NCBI RefSeq assembly: GCF_019801215.1
Contig: NZ_JAHVJO010000002.1
Location: forward strand, 434,001 to 498,000
Length of the DNA stretch: 64,000 nt
Direction of reading: 5' to 3'
DNA from: Fictibacillus nanhaiensis
GTDB lineage: Bacteria > Bacillota > Bacilli > Bacillales > Fictibacillaceae
Shown here: piece by piece, positions 8,263 to 15,510 of the stretch
Position numbering within the stretch: the stretch's first letter is position 1
How the letters are laid out: each line of letters opens with the position of its first letter
Notes under the pieces: model-generated
Told to the model about the DNA's origin: nothing
The model's database searches: none
What the model saw: only the letters and a program-made list of their open reading frames with translations
Program-made: the position numbers and the translations under genes

Positions 8263-8355
8263 ATACCTAAAAAAATAACAGGCTACTATAGCGTGTTATC
8301 TTATCATGGCATTTTAAAGTAAAAGATATTTGAATGGTCTATTCATCATTCGTTC

Positions 8356-8916
8356 TTAACCACCTTGATTGTGAATGACCTCTTTCTTTTCGTTTAATAA
8401 TCTTACTTTGTAATAATCCCCAATTTTGAAATAATATCGTCCACGAATTCCTTGTATCATTGGTACTTCTTCATAGGCTGCTTCACCTCTATACCGAAGA
8501 AGCAATTCGGCATGCTCAGCTTTTGGGTTACGGATTTCTCCATAATTCACAATAAAGTTGACCACTTCTTTCCCTTTGTTATCTGTTTTATTTAACCGTT
8601 CAGACACCATCATTAAATCATCATTTTCATAATGCATCCATCTTGATTGGTCATGTATCCATCCTTCTTTATTAGAACCAGATAGAAAGGATAGTCCGAT
8701 TGTTTTCAAGTTTTTTGGCAGCTCTTCATGACCCCGTTCTGGAGTGAACTCATATAGCACAACCGTGTATCCATCGACTTCTTCTTTGTGAAGGATCTTG
8801 TCGACTTGTTTAACGTTGTCATATACAGCTTCTTGCCATGTGTCATGGGTACCAAAACGGCACCCAGTCATTAGCGTCATAAAAACAAACAGAAAAATAA
8901 ACATTTCTTTTTTCAC
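8356..8916 (-). CDS. Lipoprotein of unknown function
   Basis: I start at the GTG at 8916, which follows GGAGGGGG by 7 nt, rather than at an in-frame ATG 27 nt earlier. The resulting 186-residue protein has a lipoprotein signal peptide MKKEMFIFLFVFMTLMTGC with lipobox LMTGC, so it is membrane-anchored on the outside. The mature part contains 'YTVVLYEFTPERG', 'SGSNKEGWIHDQSRW' and 'VNYGEIRNPKAEHAELL', reminiscent of small Bacillus lipoproteins that respond to their own cell-surface context, but I recognise no named family. It is monocistronic by appearance and lies at the edge of the repeat-punctuated array. Confidence 0.75.
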   Translation of the reverse strand: MKKEMFIFLFVFMTLMTGCRFGTHDTWQEAVYDNVKQVDKILHKEEVDGYTVVLYEFTPERGHEELPKNLKTIGLSFLSGSNKEGWIHDQSRWMHYENDDLMMVSERLNKTDNKGKEVVNFIVNYGEIRNPKAEHAELLLRYRGEAAYEEVPMIQGIRGRYYFKIGDYYKVRLLNEKKEVIHNQGG

Positions 8917-8959
8917 TTGTTTACCCCCTCCAACCAAATCCATCTTCCTAGTTCAAAAT

Positions 8960-9268
8960 TTATTGGCATATGTTGGATACGACCCTGCCATTCTGATCTA
9001 CAACAACAAACTTTTTAAAATTAGAAGCTAACCTTACAATAGTTAAACTTGGATAAATGCCAATAAATCTATAAATTTCTCTTTCATATACAATTTCAAT
9101 ACTCATATAAGTTGTTACTCCTTTTAAGTTCTGAACAGCACTCAAATAAATTTCTCTTTTACTATGTAACATGTTCTTGATAAGTTTCTTTGGTTTCTGA
9201 CAATTGTTATTTTGATTATGAAATCCATTTTGAGATTGTTTTATCAGCCATTTTTCTGCTTCTCCCAA
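8960..9268 (-). pseudogene. Unidentified open frame fused to the DUF4304 remnant
   Basis: An open frame of 102 codons with no convincing start. Its first residues (GEAEKW) are the out-of-frame tail of the DUF4304 pseudogene. The rest ('NLKGVTTYMSIEIVYEREIYRFIGIYPSLTIVRLASNF') has the composition of real protein and could be the C-terminal end of another lost gene. No ribosome binding site is seen. I treat it as a relic; expression is doubtful. Confidence 0.3.
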
Positions 9269-9480
9269 AGCATAAAAGATTTTTCTACTTCATCGGTATT
9301 AAACCCAATTCGAGTTCTATTATATGGAGAACCACCACCTATTTGATAAACTTTAATCTTTTTAGGAGGGATATGTTTTTCAGACGTTTCTTCAGTATAA
9401 CCTTCAGAAGGACATTTTGAGATTTCAACGTATAAGACACCACCATACATACTAAATTGAAACATCCTTATTCCATAATC
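9247..9480 (-). pseudogene. DUF4304 gene remnant (degenerate copy of the gene at 11234-11677)
   Basis: The segment encodes MFQFSMYGGVLYVEISKC...GYTEET...HIPP.K.KVYQIGGGSPYNRTRIG, nearly identical to the middle of the intact neighbour. Compared with that gene it has lost the whole N-terminal third, an in-frame stretch of about 11 codons (EDLGNTFEFNE) and 4 further bases after 'FNTDEV' that throw the C terminus out of frame. The N-terminal deletion junction reads aaacATCcttattcc; the intact copy has aaacATCaataaa at one edge and acaATCcttattcc at the other, so the ends share the trinucleotide ATC. This points to duplication followed by short-homology deletion. Confidence 0.8.
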
Positions 9481-9551
9481 CCTGCTACGTTTGTTCATTA
9501 AGTTCCATAAAAGCGTTAATCCTTCTTGGATCAACGCACCCGATTGTTGAA
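9481..9551 (-). repeat. Hairpin repeat element, copy 1
   Basis: Contains the left arm cctgctacgtttgttcatta, a hairpin at 9513-9537 with arms GCGTTAATCC / GGATCAACGC (one mismatch), and the right arm acccgattgttgaa. The same order recurs at 11724-11811 and 12353-12417, with partial or variant copies at 10464, 11177, 13031 and 13490. On the minus strand the hairpin is followed by a T-rich stretch, so it can also act as a terminator. Confidence 0.85.
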
Positions 9552-9643
9552 TAATTTATTACAGGAATGCTGTATATTTTGCTAGAATTAGAAACTGCCT
9601 GATCCAACCAAGCCTAAAACCATCTAATCCCTCCAATTAAGTT

Positions 9644-10186
9644 TTATGAACCAGAAGAAGTGCTGCTTGAACCGAAACCTGAACCTGTTTTTGTACCACT
9701 AGATGAAGATGAGGTTGTAACGTTTGTGCTTGGCTTAGGTGCTGGTTTAACTGTTGATGGTGCAGATATCAGTTTAGTTAATGGAACTTTACCTGTTGGC
9801 TTTGTTTTTGCTACATTTGCTACAAGGAAAATCCACCACGGAAACGAGCTTTCATTAGCGTAATAGTTTGATGTTAAGGTAGTTTCTCCATTTTCATAAA
9901 TGTCATCTAAAAAGGCAATCAGCTCTTCTTCTTGGTACTCTAGATTGTTTACCTCCATGTAATCTTCCATAGCTTCTAAATCCATACCTGGATATTGAGA
10001 TTGTAAATGGTCTAATTCAACATCATCTTCTACCTCTACTTCTTCATCAGTATAAACCGAAGTGTTTATTTCATCATCAGAAAAAGTCGGTTCCTCTTGC
10101 ACTACTATTTCTTCCTTCGTACCACAAGCACTTAATGCAACGGCTGCAGATAAAATACCGCCTATTAATTTTTTTGTTTTTGACAT
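9644..10186 (-). CDS. Lipoprotein with Ser/Gly-rich tail
   Basis: A 180-residue protein with lipoprotein signal MSKTKKLIGGILSAAVALSAC (lipobox LSAC, Cys21) and an AAGGGG site before the ATG. The mature N-terminal half is very acidic (residues about 30-100, rich in Glu and Asp); the middle has 'PWWIFLVANVAKTKP'; the end is a low-complexity SSSSSG/GSGFGSSSTSSGS tail. The layout of acidic, aromatic, then Ser/Gly-rich segments recalls YgiB/DUF1190-type lipoproteins, but this is only a resemblance. It lies in the repeat-punctuated array; a small membrane-peptide frame lies just upstream. Its function is unknown. Confidence 0.75.
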   Translation of the reverse strand: MSKTKKLIGGILSAAVALSACGTKEEIVVQEEPTFSDDEINTSVYTDEEVEVEDDVELDHLQSQYPGMDLEAMEDYMEVNNLEYQEEELIAFLDDIYENGETTLTSNYYANESSFPWWIFLVANVAKTKPTGKVPLTKLISAPSTVKPAPKPSTNVTTSSSSSGTKTGSGFGSSSTSSGS

Positions 10187-10236
10187 ATTTATTACCCCTT
10201 TTTATCTTATATTTAGCATTACATTTACCCTATCCT

Positions 10237-10359
10237 TCACTTCTCTTGTGTCTTTCTAATGAGGTTAGCTATATATAATAGGACACCAAAGGTCGCTCCA
10301 CCAAGTAGGATTAACCCAAAATTACTTAATGTTAAAACTAATGCGTACGCAATACTCAT
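10237..10359 (-). CDS. Possible 40-residue membrane peptide
   Basis: A short open frame starting ATG at 10359 encodes MSIAYALVLTLSNFGLILLG...LLYIANLIRKTQEK, a plausible two-segment or long single-span hydrophobic peptide with a basic tail. It ends 50 nt before the lipoprotein start, in the same direction. No good ribosome binding site is visible, and the frame is open for 11 codons upstream of the ATG, so it could instead be the C-terminal remnant of a membrane protein. The remaining sequence between 10187 and 10495 shows nothing else apart from the repeat copy at 10464. Confidence 0.35.
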   Translation of the reverse strand: MSIAYALVLTLSNFGLILLGGATFGVLLYIANLIRKTQEK

Positions 10360-10463
10360 CCCATTAAGATAAGATCTCAGATAACTATATTTCCAATTAT
10401 TTCAAATATACCATCATTATACAATCTCAAATTCCATGTTCTGGCCCTAATTCATAAAAAAAA

Positions 10464-10510
10464 GGGCACATTTCTTATTAAAGAAATGCACCCGATCATT
10501 GAAGATAAAG
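10464..10510 (-). repeat. Hairpin repeat element, variant copy
   Basis: Hairpin 10464-10493 with arms GGGCACATTTCTT / AAGAAATGCACCC, followed on the plus strand by gatcattgaagat, which matches the right arm (acccgattgttgaagat) of the array element. It overlaps the stop codon of the membrane-protein gene at 10496 and on the minus strand runs into eight T residues, so it probably terminates that gene. Confidence 0.75.
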
Positions 10511-10939
10511 GCTAACTAACAACGATCCATATATTAATAAAATGGTAAGGATAATATGAATCTTAAATCTTGTACAAATCAATATATCAATTAGCGCATA
10601 TGTTAAACCACATAATCCCCCTAATGGTGCTAATTCCCAATTACTTTCGTCAGCTAAATCTAGTATTAAACCACCTATTAAACCAAAAAATCCATTAAAT
10701 AAAATATATAATACGGGAATTTTTTTCTTATCAGCTTTTTTAATAAACTTCTCTATAATAATGGATATTAAACTACCATATACAAGTATTATAGCGCCTG
10801 CATAAATAGTAATAAATGGAAGTATAAATAAGAAGAAGAAATCTTTACTTCTAATAAAAGATACAAGCAGTATTCCAGCTGAAAAAATGAAACTAGTTAG
10901 AATAGAAACCAATAATTTCCGACCAATAAGTTCTTTCAC
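10496..10939 (-). CDS. Small multi-pass membrane protein
   Basis: I start at the GTG at 10939 because GAAAGGAG lies 6 nt upstream; the in-frame ATG 45 nt earlier has no site. The 147-residue product (MKELIGRKLLVSILTS...) has five hydrophobic segments, separated by a basic loop 'KFIKKADKKK' and a glycine-rich stretch 'NGFFGLIGGLILDLADESNW'. It is an integral membrane protein of no family I can name. It sits in the repeat-punctuated array, immediately followed by a hairpin repeat. Confidence 0.65.
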   Translation of the reverse strand: MKELIGRKLLVSILTSFIFSAGILLVSFIRSKDFFFLFILPFITIYAGAIILVYGSLISIIIEKFIKKADKKKIPVLYILFNGFFGLIGGLILDLADESNWELAPLGGLCGLTYALIDILICTRFKIHIILTILLIYGSLLVSLYLQ

Positions 10940-11018
10940 TTGTTGCTCCTTTCGATATAAGAAAATCCTGTTTAAATTTAACATATATTAATATACCATC
11001 TAGGCTCAGCCATTCAAT

Positions 11019-11141
11019 TTAAATAGTTTTTCTATAACCGTCACCTTCATCCCAATTATAATAAATGCTCAATCTACCATCGTATGAAAAGCATATAATG
11101 ATAAGATATTCTAGAGATGTGTCTTCCCATAAACTTTCTAA
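11019..11141 (-). pseudogene. 5'-truncated gene remnant in the array
   Basis: A 40-codon open frame with no start codon encodes LESLWEDTSLEYLIIICF and then SYDGRLSIYYNWDEGDGY, ending RKTI-stop. The alternating charged/aromatic pattern is that of real protein, of the kind seen at the C terminus of small immunity-type proteins (for example the YezG/DUF600 group), but I cannot assign a family. An in-frame stop precedes it directly, so the N-terminal part is lost. The rest of 10940-11233 holds only this and the repeat copy at 11177. Confidence 0.5.
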
Positions 11142-11176
11142 TTAGTCTTATTTAACAATCTGCCTTTATTCTAAAA

Positions 11177-11220
11177 AAAGAGCGTATTTCTTATTACAGA
11201 AACGTACCCGATTGCGGAGT
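11177..11220 (-). repeat. Hairpin repeat element, variant copy
   Basis: Contains agcgtatttcttatt, acagaaacgt and acccgattgcggag, matching the hairpin-plus-right-arm order of the array element with imperfect pairing. It lies just past the stop of the DUF4304 gene. Confidence 0.6.
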
Positions 11221-11233
11221 AAACAGTAAAGTC

Positions 11234-11677
11234 CTAATTGTTCCACCAGTTAGGATATAAACGCCACCATTCTTCTGCTTCTTCCAAAGCATAAAAGATT
11301 TTTCTAGCTACTTCATCGGTATTAAATTCATTGAATTCAAAAGTATTACCTAAATCTTCACCAATTCGAGTTCTATTATATGGAGAACCACCACCTATTT
11401 GATAAACTTTCATCTTATTAGGAGGGATATGTTTTCCAGACGTTTCTTCAGTATAACCGTCAGAAGAACATTTTGAGATTTCAACGTATAAGACACCACC
11501 ATACATACTAAATTGAAACATCAATAAATCCGTTTGGTTATCCAATTTCCTATAAAAGTGAGGGAATGAACCTTTAAATCCTCGTTCTCTTAAGGATGGA
11601 ATAACAATTTGTTTCAAGGATTTTATCATTAAATCTCGTTCAACAGACAAAGATAACTCCCCCAACTTTATTTTCAT
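11234..11677 (-). CDS. DUF4304-like protein
   Basis: I start at the ATG at 11677 (MKIKLGELSLSVERDLM); the open frame upstream to 11791 is merely the translated repeat element. No strong ribosome binding site is visible. The 147-residue protein shows 'IVIPSLRERGFKGSFPHFYRK', 'LLMFQFSMYGGVLYVEISK' and 'NEFNTDEVARKIFYALEEAEEWW', a pattern like the DUF4304 domain found in small cytosolic proteins, some near polymorphic-toxin and immunity loci. Function is unknown. A degraded second copy is at 9247-9480, and repeat elements flank the gene on both sides, consistent with mobilisation or duplication as a unit. Confidence 0.65.
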   Translation of the reverse strand: MKIKLGELSLSVERDLMIKSLKQIVIPSLRERGFKGSFPHFYRKLDNQTDLLMFQFSMYGGVLYVEISKCSSDGYTEETSGKHIPPNKMKVYQIGGGSPYNRTRIGEDLGNTFEFNEFNTDEVARKIFYALEEAEEWWRLYPNWWNN

Positions 11678-11723
11678 ATGAACACGTTTAAAATAATAGT
11701 AGACAATCCTTATTCCACAATCC

Positions 11724-11811
11724 CTGCTACGTTTGTTCAATAAGTTCCATAAAAAGTTCCATAAAAAAGGCGTTAATCCTTCTTGGATCAACGCACCCGA
11801 TTGTTGAAGAT
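11724..11811 (-). repeat. Hairpin repeat element, fullest copy
   Basis: Left arm ctgctacgtttgttcaataa, a doubled agttccataaaa, hairpin at 11770-11794 (arms GCGTTAATCC / GGATCAACGC) and right arm acccgattgttgaagat. Read on the minus strand, the two arms contain the related direct repeats TTCAACAATCG and TTGAACAAACG on either side of the hairpin. Confidence 0.85.
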
Positions 11812-11860
11812 CATTGCTGATATTGTATTAAACAATAAAAATTAAGAGTGTTACTGACAC

Positions 11861-12262
11861 TTATCTACCTACATATTGAATTTTATTCCAATCCACACTT
11901 TTATCCATTTCGTATGTCTTTGAGGACTTCTTATAATTAACTAGTAATTTTTTGTTGTTAATCCATTTGATTTGGAATTCCTTGTCTGAAACAAATGTGT
12001 TTCCTGATTTGTTTGGCAACTTCTCATCTGCATCAATAAGTGATAATTGATACGATATCCCTGTTGTGGCACCGCAATCTCGTTGGAATATAAAAGCCAC
12101 TTTATCTCCATTCGGTGACGCTAATTTTTGTGCAATCTCGTTTCCACACATATCATCAAATAGTTTATTAAGTAAATAACTTCCCGATAATAAAAAAATA
12201 CCAATTAGAACTATTGCAGCCATCAAAACAGTTTTTAATCTGAAAAACCATTTATTTTTCAT
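11861..12262 (-). CDS. DUF5412-like membrane-anchored protein
   Basis: A 133-residue protein with one N-terminal membrane segment (about residues 10-32) and an extracytoplasmic domain containing 'CGNEIAQKLASPNGDKVAFIFQRDCGATTGISYQLSLI', the recognisable DUF5412 pattern with its two cysteines 24 residues apart. GAGGAAGGG precedes the ATG. Function is unknown. It stands in the repeat-punctuated array with an element downstream at 11724 and another upstream at 12353. Confidence 0.75.
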   Translation of the reverse strand: MKNKWFFRLKTVLMAAIVLIGIFLLSGSYLLNKLFDDMCGNEIAQKLASPNGDKVAFIFQRDCGATTGISYQLSLIDADEKLPNKSGNTFVSDKEFQIKWINNKKLLVNYKKSSKTYEMDKSVDWNKIQYVGR

Positions 12263-12352
12263 TATTTTAACCCTTCCTCATAATACAGCTAACGTATATC
12301 TTTAATATCAAATTATCTTCTTAATTTATTTACTTTTCGCTTGTTCTACAAT

Positions 12353-12417
12353 CCTGCTCGTTTGTTAATAAGTTCCATAAGAAAAAGCGTTAATCCTTCT
12401 TAGATCAACGCATCCTT
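12353..12417 (-). repeat. Hairpin repeat element, copy 3
   Basis: Left arm cctgctcgtttgttaata, agttccataag, and hairpin at 12387-12411 (GCGTTAATCC / AGATCAACGC). The right arm is replaced by atccttttatgg, which is the end of the frameshifted histidine phosphatase tail. Confidence 0.8.
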
Positions 12418-12485
12418 TTATGGAGTATGATTTAAATGCCGCGTACAGTTATATAAAGAACAATCCCATTTGTTTTCTATATTAC
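12418..12485 (-). pseudogene. Out-of-frame C-terminal tail of the histidine phosphatase
   Basis: Directly after the stop of the upstream frame, another frame encodes SNIENKWDCSLYNCTRHLNHTP-stop. The pattern W-x-C-x-L-x-N-C-T-x-H-L is the usual end of Bacillus PhoE-type histidine phosphatases. A change of one or two bases near 12485 would restore it. Confidence 0.75.
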
Positions 12486-12992
12486 TTAAGTATTATCAAT
12501 ATAAGTCCGCTGGAATCTATGAGGAAGTAATTTTTGTAAAGTTAATCCTATAAAAGCACCGTGGCTCACTATCAATATTCGTTTACCTTTATATGTACAA
12601 ACTATATCTTTTAAAAAATCTATTCCTCTGTTAGATACGTCTTCAAAGTTTTCCATTCCAAGTTTCAAATTACGCCATTCACTACCCCACTGTTTTACTC
12701 TTTGTTCTTCCGTAGTGCCTTCAATCTCCCCGCAATTTATTTCTCTTACCCTTTCATCAGTATGAATAATGGGTAAGCCTATTTTACTTCCAATAATTTT
12801 CGCAGTTTCAAAAGCCCTAGATAAGTCACTCGTAATAATCATATTCCACTCTTCTTCAAGTGAAAGCCTCTCTCCAATGTTTGCAGCTTGTTTTCTGCCC
12901 ATCTCATTTAAAGGTATATCACTTATACCTTGAGCCTTACCTAAGGAGTTCCATTCAGTTATTCCGTGCCGAATTAGTCCTATTGTAGTCAT
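12486..12992 (-). CDS. Histidine phosphatase family protein, C terminus frameshifted
   Basis: I start at the ATG at 12992 (GGGTGGGAG 3 nt upstream); the longer open frame upstream is partly repeat-derived. The 168-residue product carries the RHG motif LIRHGITEWN (His9 is the phosphorylated residue), 'SDIPLNEMGRKQA', 'IITSDLSRAFETA', the catalytic acid region 'REINCGEIEG', and the second His in 'ILIVSHGAFIG'. This is the phosphoglycerate mutase-like / broad phosphatase fold. The frame ends prematurely after 'RTYIDNT', but the expected tail is found in another frame at 12418-12485, so the gene is frameshifted near its end or the sequence has an error there. All catalytic blocks are intact. Confidence 0.8.
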   Translation of the reverse strand: MTTIGLIRHGITEWNSLGKAQGISDIPLNEMGRKQAANIGERLSLEEEWNMIITSDLSRAFETAKIIGSKIGLPIIHTDERVREINCGEIEGTTEEQRVKQWGSEWRNLKLGMENFEDVSNRGIDFLKDIVCTYKGKRILIVSHGAFIGLTLQKLLPHRFQRTYIDNT

Positions 12993-13030
12993 TTCTCCCA
13001 CCCTTTTCTTAATACCTAGTTCTTCAGCTA

Positions 13031-13106
13031 CCCTGCTCGTTGAATAACAAAGTATTTGGTAAACTGACTTTGAATTTTTATTAAACATCCCCGATTGTTG
13101 AAGATT
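13031..13106 (-). repeat. Hairpin repeat element, arms only
   Basis: Carries a left-arm-like ccctgctcgttgaataac and a right arm ccccgattgttgaagat, but the sequence between them is unrelated to the hairpin of the other copies. Probably an element with its core replaced or decayed. Confidence 0.55.
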
Positions 13107-13130
13107 ACTCTTTGCAGCTTTTACATAATG

Positions 13131-13448
13131 TTAAATGCCTTTTACCTCTATTTCTTTCTTTTGCTCTATAGCTTCGTGACATAACTTTAATAATCTTAAA
13201 CATACCTTTCGTACACGATTGTGTTCCCAATCATACTCATCGTTATATTTTTTATATAACTCATCACAAATAGTTAATAACTTATTAACCTCATCAATTT
13301 TGAAGGTGCGAGAATAAGTATACTTATCAAAATCAAGTAACAAGCTATAATCATACTCCGAATTTCTTTCGTTTCTACAAAGGTATTCAAAAATTTTTTC
13401 TTCAAAATCGACACCTCTTTGTTGCTTCCATGTTAAATATAATACTAG
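13131..13448 (-). pseudogene. 5'-truncated unknown gene
   Basis: The frame ending at 13131 is open for at least 106 codons. A TTG at 13343 would give 70 residues, but protein-like sequence extends well upstream of it ('LVLYLTWKQQRGVDFEEKIFEY', written here in pieces of one continuous frame), with no ATG or ribosome binding site before the frame enters a repeat copy at 13490. The C-terminal part contains 'FKIDEVNKLLTICDELYKKY' and 'EWEHNR'-like charged helices, as in small cytosolic immunity-type proteins. I recognise no family. The likeliest reading is a gene that lost its 5' end where a repeat element now sits. Confidence 0.5.
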
Positions 13449-13489
13449 GCATAATTTTCTCTCTCTTCTTTTTTTGATAAAAGTACTTC

Positions 13490-13545
13490 TATAAAAAAAT
13501 GCACTTCTCCTTCTTGAAGAAATGCACCCATTTATCTGATTGACC
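13490..13545 (-). repeat. Hairpin repeat element, variant copy
   Basis: Hairpin 13500-13526 with arms TGCACTTCT / AGAAATGCA (one mismatch) preceded by an A-rich tract and followed by cccatttatctgattg, a diverged right arm. It is the first element of the array read in the minus direction. The rest of 13449-13793 shows nothing else but a weak terminator and a palindrome. Confidence 0.6.
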
Positions 13546-13580
13546 TTCTATTAGCTGGTATTGTTGAATATGAAGGTATA

Positions 13581-13608
13581 AAAAAAGAACCCTTAAGAGA
13601 GAGTTCCT
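13581..13608 (-). terminator. Weak terminator-like hairpin
   Basis: On the minus strand GGAACTC and GGGTTC can pair with one mismatch around a loop and are followed by seven T. It may end transcription from the 52-residue gene upstream. Confidence 0.4.
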
Positions 13609-13770
13609 AAAAAAACGAATCAACCTAAATCGATATATAATTAATCATGAAGTGTCACTTCTTATTAAAGCACTAATTTGACTCGTGGCACAAAACTTCG
13701 CCTTTTCCACAAAAAAGAGTTCTGCAAAAGTAAAAAAAAGCACGGCATGTGCCAACTTTTTCATCGTTAT

Positions 13771-13786
13771 TTAAACAGTTGTTTAA
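13771..13786. promoter_or_regulatory. 16-bp palindrome, copy 3
   Basis: TTAAACAGTTGTTTAA, 7 nt beyond the stop of the 52-residue gene. A member of the TTAAACRNNYGTTTAA set. Confidence 0.5.
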
Positions 13787-13793
13787 TTTTTTA

Positions 13794-13952
13794 TTAGTTT
13801 TGGACCACCACATCTGATTTATGTACCAAAATAACTCGATGTACATATCGTTCATCCACTTTTTGAATCTCAAGATATTCTGATGTATAAACGTGAAGCA
13901 CCTTATGTAATTTATTTTGATACCAAACGATATTTCCTCTTTCAATAGTCAT
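13794..13952 (-). CDS. Small hypothetical protein (52 residues)
   Basis: An ATG at 13952, preceded by AGGGTGAGAG, opens a 52-codon frame encoding MTIERGNIVWYQNKLHKVLH and then an alternating hydrophobic/charged sequence ending HKSDVVVQN. The pattern (short beta-strands: NIVWYQ, LHKVLHVY, LEIQKV, VILVHKSDVVV) looks like a small beta-barrel protein. A longer open frame overlapping it on the same strand has much poorer protein character and no ribosome binding site. It is divergent from the RRNPP regulator gene, sharing a 217-nt upstream region. Function is unknown. Confidence 0.65.
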   Translation of the reverse strand: MTIERGNIVWYQNKLHKVLHVYTSEYLEIQKVDERYVHRVILVHKSDVVVQN

Positions 13953-14169
13953 ACTCTCACCCTAGTTGTTCGTTTCTATGGTTAATTATACCTAAAAAAT
14001 AGAACGCGAAAAATTGGGAAACATGAAGGATTTAAGAGGTTTCATTTCATGAATTTGATACTTGTTTCCTCTCACAGTTAAAGTTGCTGTATATTAAGAG
14101 AAGTAAATAGCTTAACCTGTATTCATTACTTATTTATAAAAAAAACAAGCATAAAAGGCAGGGTGAAAA

Positions 14170-15447
14170 ATGAATCTAGGAGAAAGGATTCGTTATTTCC
14201 GAAGAGTCAAAAACTTATCCCAGCAGGAATTAGCAGCAGGGATCTGTTCAATACCTTACTTGAGTAAAATTGAAAATGGAGTCACTGAACCTTCTAAGGA
14301 AATACAGCAGCATTTAGCAGCACGTTTGGATATCAAGTTAGATTCCAAAAATGAAAATGAAATAATTCATGATTATGTCAATCTATTCTTTTCTCTTTAT
14401 CAGAGAGACCACAAAACTGCTAAGCAAAAGTTTCATAGTTTAACAGACTCCCCCTCTCAATCTGTCGATGAAGATATAGTGCACAAGATATTTAAAAGTA
14501 TTTATATTATGATGACAACAGAAGAAGTGCCAGGAGTTTATACTTTGTTAAATGAAGTCGCCTATATAGAAAATGTAATACAAGGGCAAAAGGCATTTTA
14601 TTACTGGCTTGCTAGAGGGCAGCTTAGCTACCTTGCAAATGAGTACGTGGATGCATTTAACTACTTATTAAAGGCTGAAAAACAATTAGAGGAAAATCAT
14701 TTTCAAGAATGGGAAAAAGGTTATTTGCTGTATATGATCGGCCTGTCTGCCAATCAGCTTTATAAAAATATTGTTGCTTTAGAATACACCAAAGAAGCTC
14801 TGGTAATATTTGAGAAAAGCTACTTTTTTAAGAGATGTGCCGATTGTCGAATTATACTTGCTATTGTTCATCTTCGGATTAAAAATTTCGATGAATCTAC
14901 TAAACAATTGTTGCTTGCGGAAACTATTGCAAAAAGCTTTGATGATGGTGCGTTACAAGGAATCATCTATCATAACTTAGGGGGTATCGCCACCCATAAA
15001 GGTGAAACTGATAAAGCCATCCAACTCTTTTGTCGAAGCCTGGAAGTAAAAGAAAAAGAGCCTCTATTCGCAAAAATAATGACGATCTATGCACTAGTAA
15101 AAGAATATCAAAAAAGCAACCGACGCGAACAAGGGTTGAAACTCATAGAAGTCTGGCTAGAACAGCTCCAAGGAAACCCACTGTATCGTGAATACGAACT
15201 TCATTTTCTCTATCACAAACAATTATTCACTTACGGTAAACATAACGAAACAACGATTCATTTTATGGAAAAAGAACTAATTCCTTACTTTGAACATAGA
15301 AACGAGTGGATACACTTAGCCACTTATTATCCAATAATTGCAAAATATTATGAAAACAACCATAAATATAAGCAGGCCAGTATATATTACTCAGCTGCTC
15401 TTGAAGCTATGAGGAAAATGCATGAATTAGGCGTTACATATATTTAA
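14170..15447 (+). CDS. RRNPP-type transcriptional regulator (HTH + TPR, NprR-like)
   Basis: A 425-residue protein with an N-terminal XRE-type helix-turn-helix (residues about 4-58: 'RIRYFRRVKNLSQQELAAG', 'SIPYLSKIENG') and a long all-helical region with TPR-like repeats such as 'YHNLGGIATHKGETDKAIQLF' and 'YYPIIAKYYENNHKYKQASIYYSAAL'. Length and layout match NprR/PlcR-type quorum-sensing regulators of Bacillus, which bind a small imported signalling peptide through the TPR domain and then activate target genes. GGCAGGGTG precedes the ATG. Such regulators usually have the peptide gene right after them, but no short gene with a signal sequence is visible here. Downstream lie four phased direct repeats. 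Confidence 0.85.
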   Translation: MNLGERIRYFRRVKNLSQQELAAGICSIPYLSKIENGVTEPSKEIQQHLAARLDIKLDSKNENEIIHDYVNLFFSLYQRDHKTAKQKFHSLTDSPSQSVDEDIVHKIFKSIYIMMTTEEVPGVYTLLNEVAYIENVIQGQKAFYYWLARGQLSYLANEYVDAFNYLLKAEKQLEENHFQEWEKGYLLYMIGLSANQLYKNIVALEYTKEALVIFEKSYFFKRCADCRIILAIVHLRIKNFDESTKQLLLAETIAKSFDDGALQGIIYHNLGGIATHKGETDKAIQLFCRSLEVKEKEPLFAKIMTIYALVKEYQKSNRREQGLKLIEVWLEQLQGNPLYREYELHFLYHKQLFTYGKHNETTIHFMEKELIPYFEHRNEWIHLATYYPIIAKYYENNHKYKQASIYYSAALEAMRKMHELGVTYI

Positions 15448-15510
15448 GTGCTTACGGGGCACGATAGGATGGTCATGTCGATATATGTCGTTTTTTTGAT
15501 AAATGGAAAT

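Noticed and set aside
9481-13545. Insertion sequence or transposon
   Set aside because: No transposase frame or terminal inverted repeats with target duplications accompany the repeat elements.
13673-13945. A 90-codon minus-strand gene
   Set aside because: It overlaps the better supported 52-residue gene in another frame, is rich in Cys and Trp with no family character, and has no ribosome binding site.
15448-15510. NprX-type peptide gene after the RRNPP regulator
   Set aside because: The short frame from GTG 15448 lacks a ribosome binding site and a signal sequence.
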